Shown here one piece after another: positions 1 through 7,118 of a stretch of DNA of 12,859 nucleotides. Below the pieces are notes generated by a model. That model did not search any database and was not told where the DNA came from. It was given only the letters and a program-made list of their open reading frames with translations. Source of the DNA: Candidatus Nanohalarchaeota archaeon (GTDB taxonomy: Archaea > EX4484-52); assembly GCA_030632385.1 (NCBI GenBank), contig DAOVUW010000018.1:1-12859 (forward strand). The letters are read 5' to 3'. The number at the start of each line of letters is the position of its first letter. The first letter of the stretch is position 1. Position numbers and translations under genes: made by a program.

Positions 1-2826
1 AAAGAAAATGTAAATATTGAAACCCCTTCATTTATTATTGATGATTTATGGGAACTTCTACAATACCACATAACTACTTATTTTAATAATGAATTAACAA
101 ATATTCCTCCGGCAAGGCACAAATCAGGAAGACTGCTCAAAACACTTTCTTCACGACTAAAAACAAAAGAAGGAAGATTTAGATTAAATTTAACAGGAAA
201 GAGAGTCAATTTTTCATCTCGTGGCGTTATTTCTCCGGACCCTTTAGTGCATATCAATGAAGTTGGCGTACCTGTAAGCGTTGCAGAGGAATTGACAATC
301 CCGGAAGTTGTAAGTGATAAAAATAAAGACCAGTTTATTGAACTCATAAAAAATACAGGTTCTTACCCAACAATAAAATATATTTTTTCTGATGGAATAA
401 GAAAGAAAGTAATGAAAGGCAATACAGAAACTATTATAAATGATTTAAAAAACGGCGATGTTATTGAAAGACAGATGCTTGACGGAGATATTGTTTTATT
501 TAACAGGCAGCCATCTCTTCACAGAATGTCGATAATGGCTCATTATGCTAAAATCATGCCGGGACATACATTCAGATTGAATCTGTGCGTATGCAAACCA
601 TATAATGCTGATTTTGACGGAGATGAAATGAATCTTCATCTTATGCAGACAGCAGAATCAAGGGCAGAAGCAAAAGAATTGATGCTTGTCGAACAAAATA
701 TGCGTTCCCCGAAATCTGGAAGTCCTGTTATGGGATGCGATCAGGATTATATCTCAGGAGCTTATTTATTAACAAAAAATGATACTATTTTGTCAAAAAA
801 GAAAGTAGCAAGATTATTAGCTGCAGCAGATATTTATATAGATTTAAAAAAAGAAAAATACACAGGAAAAGAACTCGTCAGTTTTCTTATCCCAAAAAAT
901 ATCAATATAACCTATGAAACAGATATCTGTTCAATTTGCGAATTGAATGAAAAATCTGATTGCAAACATGACTATAGGGTCATTATAAAGGATGGAGAAT
1001 TAATACAAGGTGTTCTTGAAAGCAAGGGATTAGCTTCATTTAAAGGAAAATTACTTAATGAAATAGATATGATTTGCGGACACACAGACTCTATTAATTT
1101 TTTGTATAACCTAACAAGAATCATTTTAGAATTTATGATCATAAGGGGCTTTTCAATATCAATAGATGATGTTTCAGTTTCAAAGCAAGCAAAATTAAAC
1201 ATAAATAAGGAATTGGTCAAACTGAAGAAAAAAATAAATGAAGAATATATTGAAGAATATAAAACCGGAAAAATAAAAGGAAAATACGGATTAAAAAGCG
1301 AAGAACTGCTTGAAGGAAAAATCATTCAGGAAATAAGCAACACTACATCTAAAACTCAAAAGATAATAGAAAGAGATGCAGGAGAAAATGAAGCGACAAT
1401 AATGTCAAGAACAGGAGCAAGAGGCAGTCTGCAAAATTTAATTTACATGGGTGCTTTTTTAGGTCAGGAATTGATAAGAGGAAAAAGAGTATTTCGTGGT
1501 TATAAAGACAGAACACTTTGTTTTTTTGAAAAAGGAGACTTAGGATTGGAAGCTCATGGATTTGATACACATTCATTGGGCGAAGGAATATCCCGTACAA
1601 ATTTTTTCTTCGAAATCATGAAAGGACGAGAAGGATTAATGGATTCTTCCCTAAAAACAAAAGTCAGTGGCTACATGCAAAGACGTCTGGTCAATGCACT
1701 ACAGGATTTTGTTGTTGATAAAGATAAAAAAGTTATTGGAGCAGAGGGCGAAATAATTCAATTTGTTGCAGGCGAAGATGGAATAGATCCATCTAAAAGC
1801 AATTTTGGAAAACCTTTTTCAAATAGGTCTGATTCAGAATACGAAGCTGGTGAAGCAGTAGGAATTGTTTCATCACAGTCAATTTCAGAACCTTCTACCC
1901 AGACAACATTAAGATCATATCACGCTGAAGGAAGATTGACGCTTGCAACAACAAGAGGACTTCCGAGAATTCTTGAAATCATAGACGGAAGAAAAGAACC
2001 AACAACGCCTTCTATGGAAGTTTATTTAAACAAAGAATACAACAATGAAAAAGGAGCTTATGAAGTTGCATCAAAAATAAAAGAAATCATACTTATAGAT
2101 GTCCTAAAAGAAGATACAATCAATGCCTTTGATTTAAATATTGAATTTATTATTGATAAAAAACTCACAGACTCGTTTTCAATAAAAATACCCGATATTG
2201 TTGCTGCAATAAAAAAAAGCGATAAGAGGGTTTCATGCATTGTGAAAGATGAAAAAACAATTGTTGTAAATTATAAAGCAGAAAAAAAGACAATACAGGA
2301 TCTTCATGAATTAAGAGTTAAATTAAGAGACTCTTATGTTGGCGGAATAAAATCAATAAAACAGGTAATTATTGAAAAAGAAGATAAAACATGGAAAATA
2401 AAGACTCTGGGCTCTAATTTAAGAAAGGTCATTAAACTAAAAGGTATTGATAAAACAAGAACAATATCCAATAATATTTTCGAAGTTGAACGAGTGTATG
2501 GAATAGAAGCGGCAAGAAATGTTATCATAGATGAAATCTGGAAGACCATGAAGGAACAGGGCGTGGAAACAAACATAAGACATCTTCTTATTGTCTCTGA
2601 TTGCATGACTTCAACAGGAACTATAAAATCAATTGGAAGAGCAGGAATATCCGGCGCAAAACATTCTGTTTTGGCACGTGCGAATTTTGAAGAGACAGTA
2701 AAGAATCTGGTAAAAGCAAGCGTTTGCGGGGAAAAGGAAAAGTTCGGCGGTATTGTTGAAAACCTGATTGTAGGTTCTGTTGTGCCTGTAGGGTCTGCTA
2801 CAGTTAAATTAAAGATGAAAGAATAA
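1..2826 (+). CDS. rpoA: DNA-directed RNA polymerase subunit A, A' and A'' fused (5'-partial)
   Basis: Largest catalytic subunit of archaeal RNA polymerase, carrying the active-site Mg and most of the DNA cleft. The frame is open from base 1, so the true start lies to the left; 941 residues are visible. Seen in order: the GRFRxNLxGKRVxFSxR switch region (about 175-225), RQPSLHRMS (about 505-530), the catalytic NADFDGD with three Asp (604-624), a Cys/His group (928-969), the bridge helix ending in SGYMQRRLVNALQD (about 1624-1710), then without any stop the A'' part: EAVGIVSSQSISEP, the trigger loop with its His at 1921-1923, GLPRILEIIDGRK, and the C-terminal IRHLLIVSDCMTSTG and SVLARANFE motifs. 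Most archaea encode A' and A'' as separate genes; here the usual split point (about 1780-1850) is continuous. It ends with TAA. The usual archaeal downstream neighbours (L30e, NusA, S12, S7) are absent and DP1 follows after 41 nt. Confidence 0.97.
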   Translation, partial: KENVNIETPSFIIDDLWELLQYHITTYFNNELTNIPPARHKSGRLLKTLSSRLKTKEGRFRLNLTGKRVNFSSRGVISPDPLVHINEVGVPVSVAEELTIPEVVSDKNKDQFIELIKNTGSYPTIKYIFSDGIRKKVMKGNTETIINDLKNGDVIERQMLDGDIVLFNRQPSLHRMSIMAHYAKIMPGHTFRLNLCVCKPYNADFDGDEMNLHLMQTAESRAEAKELMLVEQNMRSPKSGSPVMGCDQDYISGAYLLTKNDTILSKKKVARLLAAADIYIDLKKEKYTGKELVSFLIPKNINITYETDICSICELNEKSDCKHDYRVIIKDGELIQGVLESKGLASFKGKLLNEIDMICGHTDSINFLYNLTRIILEFMIIRGFSISIDDVSVSKQAKLNINKELVKLKKKINEEYIEEYKTGKIKGKYGLKSEELLEGKIIQEISNTTSKTQKIIERDAGENEATIMSRTGARGSLQNLIYMGAFLGQELIRGKRVFRGYKDRTLCFFEKGDLGLEAHGFDTHSLGEGISRTNFFFEIMKGREGLMDSSLKTKVSGYMQRRLVNALQDFVVDKDKKVIGAEGEIIQFVAGEDGIDPSKSNFGKPFSNRSDSEYEAGEAVGIVSSQSISEPSTQTTLRSYHAEGRLTLATTRGLPRILEIIDGRKEPTTPSMEVYLNKEYNNEKGAYEVASKIKEIILIDVLKEDTINAFDLNIEFIIDKKLTDSFSIKIPDIVAAIKKSDKRVSCIVKDEKTIVVNYKAEKKTIQDLHELRVKLRDSYVGGIKSIKQVIIEKEDKTWKIKTLGSNLRKVIKLKGIDKTRTISNNIFEVERVYGIEAARNVIIDEIWKTMKEQGVETNIRHLLIVSDCMTSTGTIKSIGRAGISGAKHSVLARANFEETVKNLVKASVCGEKEKFGGIVENLIVGSVVPVGSATVKLKMKE

Positions 2827-2839
2827 GGAATTCAACAAA

Positions 2840-2847
2840 TTTTTAAA
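2840..2847 (+). promoter_or_regulatory. TATA-like box of the DP1 gene
   Basis: TTTTTAAA lies about 24 nt before the DP1 ATG at 2868. In archaea the TATA centre sits about 26 nt before the transcription start, so the mRNA would begin at or next to the ATG (leaderless). No Shine-Dalgarno motif precedes the ATG. Assignment is by motif and spacing only. Confidence 0.45.
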
Positions 2848-2867
2848 CTTGTATTTCTTAAAAAATA

Positions 2868-4364
2868 ATGGACACAGAACATATTTCTAATTCAAACGAA
2901 TTTTTAACTATATTAATAAAAAAAGGCATCCTTGTCGAAACAGATGTATTTGAAAGAATAAAAGAAATGTTTGAAAAAAATAACACTATCGCTTGCCTTG
3001 TTGCAAAATCAATTTGCAATGATTGCATTGGTGAAATAAATCTCAAATTAATAAATGAAAAAATTTCTTTTTTTGAAGAAAAAAATAATATTGATAAACA
3101 AGGAAAAATCATTATCAAAAAAACATTTAAAAAAACAAGAAAGGATTATGACGCCCAGGTAAACATCAGAAAGATTAAAGAAAATACAGGGAAAAAGGAT
3201 ATCTCTTTGTTTTGCGATTATTTTGTCAGCAGATATGACAAGATAAAAAAAATCCTTATGCAGCATCTTGATTTGACTAATCTTGTTTCAATAGGCAATA
3301 TAAAATCCGCACGCGGATATTCAGATATTTCAATCATCGCAATAGTAAAAGATGTAATTGAAGCAAAAACAGGCACAATCATAATAGATGCAGAAGATAA
3401 AAGCGGAACTATTCGCGTATTTGCAAAGGATCCTGATTTATGCAAAAATATTGTCACAGACGAAGTGATAGGTATAACGGGCAGTTCCTTTGCAGGAGGC
3501 ATTATTGCCAAAAAAATAATTTTCCCTGAAATCCCTTTTCCTGTAAACGTGAATAAAATAAAAGAACCATTAAAAGCAGTTTTCATAAGCGATATTCATA
3601 TCGGGAGCAAAGAATATTTGAAATCTATTGAAGAAAAATTCCTAAAATGGATTGAAAAAGACAAGCAGACTGAAGCTGTAAAATACCTGTTCATTTCAGG
3701 AGATAATGTTGACGGAGTAGGCATCTATCCGTCTCAAAAAGAAGATCTCCAGATACAGGATATTTATGACCAATATTCTGAATTTGAATCTTTTATTGAA
3801 AAAATACCCGAAGAGATTGAAATCATGATTTGCCCGGGAAATCACGATGCAGTAATGCAATTTGAACCTCAAATTGCATTGGACCAAGAATATGTTCCGA
3901 ACCTGATGAATTATTCAAATGTTCATCTGGTGAAAAATCCCGATTACGCATATCTGCACAATAATGACGGAAACAATGGGCTCAAAGTTCTGATGTACCA
4001 TGGATACAGCTTTACAAGCATAATTGATGCGATCCCTGAATTGAGAAAAAAAGGATTATCCCACCCAGAACATGTGATGACAGAGGTCTTAAAAAAAAGG
4101 CATCTTGCACCAATATATGGCTCAAGCATTATAGCTCCTGCAAAGGAAGATAATCTTGTAATAGAAGAAATACCCGATATTTTCCAGACAGGGGATTTAC
4201 ACAGTCATTGCCTTAAAAGTTACAAAGGCATAACGCTTATTTCTTCAAGCACATTTCAGGGGCAGACTAGTTTTATGAATAAAGTAGGACATATTGCAAA
4301 TCCTGGGAAAGTGTCTATCGTAGATTTACATACGAGAGAAATATTTGTAAAGAATTTTATGTGA
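2868..4364 (+). CDS. polB: DNA polymerase II (family D) small subunit DP1
   Basis: DP1 is the proofreading 3'-5' exonuclease subunit of archaeal replicative polymerase D and pairs with the large subunit DP2, which is not in this window. The 498 residues are normal for the family. The N-terminal 100 residues are Lys-rich and poorly conserved; an OB-fold follows at about 140-220 (SARGYSDISIIAIVKD through SGTIRVFAKD); then the calcineurin/Mre11-like phosphoesterase domain with SDIHIGS (D242, H244), SGDNVDG (D279), CPGNHD (N325, H326) and MYHGYS (H378). The last motif, normally GHxH, reads TGDLHSH, so Asp443 replaces the first His while His445 is kept. The C-terminal SSSTFQGQTSF and PGKVSIVDL segments are typical of DP1. 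The start at 2868 is supported by the TATA box 24 nt upstream. The gene stops at TGA, followed three codons later by an in-frame TAA. Confidence 0.95.
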   Translation: MDTEHISNSNEFLTILIKKGILVETDVFERIKEMFEKNNTIACLVAKSICNDCIGEINLKLINEKISFFEEKNNIDKQGKIIIKKTFKKTRKDYDAQVNIRKIKENTGKKDISLFCDYFVSRYDKIKKILMQHLDLTNLVSIGNIKSARGYSDISIIAIVKDVIEAKTGTIIIDAEDKSGTIRVFAKDPDLCKNIVTDEVIGITGSSFAGGIIAKKIIFPEIPFPVNVNKIKEPLKAVFISDIHIGSKEYLKSIEEKFLKWIEKDKQTEAVKYLFISGDNVDGVGIYPSQKEDLQIQDIYDQYSEFESFIEKIPEEIEIMICPGNHDAVMQFEPQIALDQEYVPNLMNYSNVHLVKNPDYAYLHNNDGNNGLKVLMYHGYSFTSIIDAIPELRKKGLSHPEHVMTEVLKKRHLAPIYGSSIIAPAKEDNLVIEEIPDIFQTGDLHSHCLKSYKGITLISSSTFQGQTSFMNKVGHIANPGKVSIVDLHTREIFVKNFM

Positions 4365-4440
4365 AAAAGTTAACTGCAATTAATTCAAACAAAAATCTTT
4401 CAGATTGATTTTTCTTTATTTTGTGAAATATTTTTTCATG

Positions 4441-4483
4441 TTGTAAATAAACTTTTGTACAAAATTTTACAGTTTATTTACAA
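4441..4483. repeat. Perfect 12-bp inverted repeat with a nested palindrome
   Basis: TTGTAAATAAAC (4441-4452) is matched exactly by its reverse complement GTTTATTTACAA (4472-4483). The 19-nt spacer itself starts with the 12-nt palindrome TTTTGTACAAAA (4453-4464). It lies between the 3' ends of two convergent genes, so it could act as a hairpin in either transcript or as a DNA site. Confidence 0.75.
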
Positions 4484-4519
4484 TAAAAAATAAAATACAA
4501 AATTTCGTAAAAAATATCG

Positions 4520-4530
4520 AAAAAAAAAAA
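4520..4530 (-). terminator. Oligo-T terminator of the S15 gene
   Basis: A run of 11 A on the + strand gives T11 in the - strand transcript, 7 nt past the TAA stop of S15 at 4538. Oligo-T tracts are the main intrinsic termination signal in archaea. Confidence 0.5.
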
Positions 4531-4537
4531 TTCTGAT

Positions 4538-4990
4538 TTATTCAATCAAAATTCCCACTTTGTCCTGTTTATATTTCCAATCAGCAGGTAGTGTACTTTT
4601 TCTTTTATAATATTTTACAAGTCTCCTTATTTTTGATTCAGTTATTGTAAGACCCCTTTTTGCATATTTGTCGTGCTTATTTGCATCAATATGTTTTTTG
4701 ATTAAAACAACTTTTTTAAGTAAATGATACATATCTTCCGGTATGTCTCGTTCAAGCTTATTTTCTTTTAATATCTGAACTATTTTTTTCCCGCAAATAT
4801 CCTTTGTGCATGGAATTCCGTAAACATCGCGAAGAACAAGTCCTATTTTTGCACTATCATTGCCTTCTTCCTTTAATTTAATAATTATTCTCTCAACAGA
4901 ACTTTTTTTTTCTCCAACCCATTTTGCTCTTTCTATATTTGTTCTGCTACTGCTCGACTTACCTTTTTTTCTCGAATACATTCGTGCCAT
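4538..4990 (-). CDS. rps15: 30S ribosomal protein S15 (S15P/S13e family)
   Basis: Small-subunit ribosomal protein that binds the central domain of 16S rRNA. The 150-residue product is the archaeal/eukaryotic long form: an N-terminal extension starting MARMYSRKKGKS, which is the family signature, then the bacterial-like S15 core in the C-terminal half (DMYHLLKKVVLIKKHIDANKHDKYAKRGL, then IRRLVKYYKRK and LPADWKY). The frame is open further upstream to an ATG at 5041, but the start at 4990 is chosen because family members begin MARM and because a TATA box (5014-5023) lies 28 nt before it, inside the longer reading. It ends in TAA, closely followed by an oligo-T tract. It lies on the same strand as rnp3, 90 nt downstream, with its own promoter. 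Confidence 0.95.
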   Translation of the reverse strand: MARMYSRKKGKSSSSRTNIERAKWVGEKKSSVERIIIKLKEEGNDSAKIGLVLRDVYGIPCTKDICGKKIVQILKENKLERDIPEDMYHLLKKVVLIKKHIDANKHDKYAKRGLTITESKIRRLVKYYKRKSTLPADWKYKQDKVGILIE

Positions 4991-5013
4991 ATCTTTAGTT
5001 ATAATATAATTAG

Positions 5014-5023
5014 TTTTATAAAT
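5014..5023 (-). promoter_or_regulatory. TATA box of the S15 gene
   Basis: On the - strand this reads ATTTATAAAA, centred about 28 nt before the ATG at 4990. The predicted transcription start falls within a few bases of the start codon, so the mRNA is probably leaderless. It also argues against the longer start at 5041. Confidence 0.55.
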
Positions 5024-5034
5024 ATATTCATGAA

Positions 5035-5078
5035 ATTGCATCTAAATATTGCATAACCCCAACAACTTCCCATTGCAT
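5035..5078. repeat. Three ATTGCAT direct repeats upstream of the S15 promoter
   Basis: ATTGCAT occurs at 5035-5041, 5048-5054 and 5072-5078, the last two extended to ATTGCATAA. All three are in the short rnp3-S15 gap, just upstream of the S15 TATA box. Start-to-start spacings are 13 and 24 nt. They could be regulator-binding sites; the copies are certain, the role is a guess. Confidence 0.6.
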
Positions 5079-5080
5079 AA

Positions 5081-5833
5081 TCAAGAATTACTCAATTTGC
5101 TTAATTTGATTCCTTCTGAAATATAATCTTTACTTTTTTTTTCTTTGATTTTTTCTATAATTTTCTCTGTATTGTTTCCGACTGATTTTACAAATTCACT
5201 GTCTTTTTCAAAAATTTTTATAATAGACAACAAAGAATATTCATCCTTTAATTCACGTGGACTTTTTGCGGCACTTACAACAACAATAGGGGCTTTTTGT
5301 TTCCTGAATAATTTTAAATCTGTTTTTACAAAATTTAGATATTTTGCCCTTTTTGTTCGCATAATTGTTGTCAAATCAGAAAATAAAATTGTATTTGCGA
5401 TATTGTTTTTTTTTCACAAGTTCGTCATAATTTTATCAAAATAACTTTCTTTTTGCGACTCGTTTTCAAAAGTGTAATTTCTAATGAGTAGATCTATTTT
5501 TTCATTCTCGCATATTGCTCTTTGCATTTCTGCATTGACTGCTTTTGCTACGATTATATCTGCAATATTCCCGAGTTGATTTATTTTTTGAATCATTTTT
5601 TCCTTTTTTGTTTCATTTATTATTATGCCAAAAAAGATTTCACAATCTTTATTCTTGTTTTTCTTTAGTTGTTGAATTGCTTCTTTTGCTTCTTCTATTT
5701 TGCTCTTTGAACCTAAATCAAAACAAAAACATAGACCTGCTAAACCCAGTTCCTGCGCTGTTTTTACAAATTCATTAAGTTCTAGCTCACTGTAATTTTC
5801 AGGAATGACAAACAAATCATATATTTTTTTCAT
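5081..5833 (-). CDS. rnp3: RNase P protein component 3 (Rpp30/Rnp3), interrupted by one in-frame TGA
   Basis: Archaeal RNase P protein that pairs with Pop5 on the catalytic RNA for tRNA 5' maturation. The frame runs 250 codons, a normal length for the family (about 210-250). N-terminal part (5833-5417): a TIM-barrel-like start YDLFVIPENYSE, then GLCFCFDLG and AVNAEMQRAICENEKIDLL. C-terminal part (5413-5084): NNIANTILFSDL, RAKYLNFVKTDLKLFRKQK, and APIVVVSAAKSPRELKDEYSLLSI. Both parts match the Rpp30 order, and they are in the same frame, separated only by TGA at 5414-5416, next to an A9 run. In the family this codon falls at a variable residue before the KKNxxA segment. It may be a point nonsense mutation, a base-call error or a read-through codon. 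A split into two proteins is less likely: the second half would have to start at ATG 5362 or TTG 5374, and no clear promoter precedes it. The gene ends in TGA. Confidence 0.85.
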
Positions 5834-5876
5834 TGTATATAAATTATGTAAGTGGTGTTTAAATAATTTATATACA
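5834..5876. promoter_or_regulatory. rnp3 promoter region inside a perfect 14-bp inverted repeat
   Basis: TGTATATAAATTAT (5834-5847) is repeated exactly in reverse complement at 5863-5876, with a 15-nt spacer. The left arm abuts the rnp3 ATG (5833). A TATA-like ATTTAAAC on the - strand (5858-5865) is 28 nt before the ATG, which would give a leaderless mRNA. The right arm holds a stronger TATATAAAT on the - strand, about 37 nt before the ATG. Both arms thus carry TATA-like sequence, on opposite strands. This could be an operator or a symmetric promoter. Confidence 0.55.
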
Positions 5877-5930
5877 TTAAAAGTAGTAAATTTCGTAAGA
5901 CTCTTTTATTGTGTATAATGTATATATTAG

Positions 5931-5941
5931 CTTATAATACT
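5931..5941 (+). promoter_or_regulatory. TATA-like box of the MFS transporter gene
   Basis: CTTATAATACT is centred about 27 nt before the ATG at 5962, giving a leaderless prediction. It lies about 100 nt from the divergent rnp3 start. Confidence 0.45.
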
Positions 5942-5961
5942 TTAGTTGCTTTTATTAAAAT

Positions 5962-7118
5962 ATGAGTCTATTAAATAATACAATTCACTTCCAATTTTTC
6001 AAAAATAAAGAGTTTAACTACTTTTACGTTGCAGTATTCATCATGACTTTTGGAGAGTCATTGATAAATATTTTTGTTCCAATATATTTATTTAGTTTAG
6101 GATTTAAAATTTATCAAATACTATTTTTTTATTTTCTCGTATCATTATATTTTTTAGTTTTTTCATACATTGGTGCAAAAATTGTTTCAAAAATAGGAGA
6201 CAAACATGCTATTCTATTATCTACTCCATTCCTCATATTGTACTATATGGGTTTAATATATATTAATTCAAATAATCTGATTTTTTTATTGTTGCCTTTG
6301 CTGCTCTCTTTGAGAATGGTTTTATTTAATTATGGATATCATTTAAATTTCATTAACCATTCCCAAAAAACTAAAAGAGGGCAAGAGTTGGCTACTTTTG
6401 GAATAATAATATTACTGGCTACGGTATTTGCTCCCTATCTTGGAAGTATTATTGCAAATGTTAATTTCACAATAGTTTTCATAATTAGTTCAATTTTAAT
6501 AACTATTGGAACAACTCCTTTGTTCTTTTCAAAAGATAAATTTGAAAAAATAGATTTCACATCTATTGGTGTATTTAGAAAAATATTCTCTAAAGAAAAC
6601 AAAGGTAATTTTATTAGTTTTTCCGGTTATGCAATTGAATCAATTATTGGTAGAACAATTTGGCCAATTTTCTTAATAATAATTGTTGGAACAATAAATA
6701 AAGTAGGGCTATTAATTTCAGCATCTATGCTATTCTCATTATTATCATTTCATTTTATTGGAAAATTAACAGACAAAGTAAGTAAAATAAAATTATTAAA
6801 AATTGGAACACTTCTTTATTTTTTGCTTGGGTTGGTCGTATTTTTGCAAATACTGCATATAAAATATTATTTATTGATTCATATAAAAATTTAAGCGAGA
6901 ATATTTTACACCTACCTTGGTCTGCTCATAGTTATGATCTTGCAAAAAGAAATAATTATTTTGAGTTTATTGTTTCAAGAGAAATCATTTTTAACTTTAC
7001 AAGAATCCTTGTTTTTCCAATCTTGATTTTTATATTCTGGATAGATTTTCATCCATTTATTATAAGTTTCTCAATTGCTAGTTTTTTTAGTTTAGGATAT
7101 ATATTTATCGATAAATAA
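5962..7118 (+). pseudogene. MFS-type membrane transporter, frameshifted near its 3' end
   Basis: A polytopic membrane protein with many hydrophobic helices. It has an MFS motif-A-like loop, GAKIVSKIGDKHAILL (about residues 71-86), and a second copy in the other half, GKLTDKVSKIKLLKIG, as expected from the two MFS halves. The frame from 5962 ends at TAA 6892-6894 after 310 residues, but from about 6820 the sensible protein continues in the -1 frame: FFAWVGRIFANTAYKILF, SENILHLPWSAHS, then two more hydrophobic helices, ending at TAA 7116-7118. The joined product is about 385 residues, the normal size for a 12-helix MFS protein. The change falls in T6-G (6819-6825), T TTT TTG in the reading frame. 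A 1-nt deletion or sequencing error is the simplest reading; programmed -1 frameshifting is possible because this is a textbook slippery heptamer. The substrate cannot be told from sequence. Confidence 0.75.

Larger units (their letters stand above)
4365..4537. other. Convergent intergenic region between DP1 and S15
   Basis: No gene is seen in these 173 bases. They hold T-rich tracts on the + strand after DP1 (for example T6 at 4430-4435), a perfect inverted repeat at 4441-4483, and an A11 run at 4520-4530 that is a T tract for transcription on the - strand. This suits a two-way termination zone, since archaeal termination depends mainly on oligo-T. Confidence 0.5.

Noticed and set aside
4991..5041. 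Longer S15 start at 5041 (MQFHEY...)
   Set aside because: The added residues are not family-like and the frame would contain the S15 TATA box; MARMYSRKKGKS at 4990 is the typical start.
5414..5416. Selenocysteine or genome-wide TGA recoding in rnp3
   Set aside because: TGA ends DP1 and, with TAA directly behind it, the thiolase. Rpp30 has no conserved Sec/Cys at this site, and no stem-loop typical of archaeal SECIS is evident.
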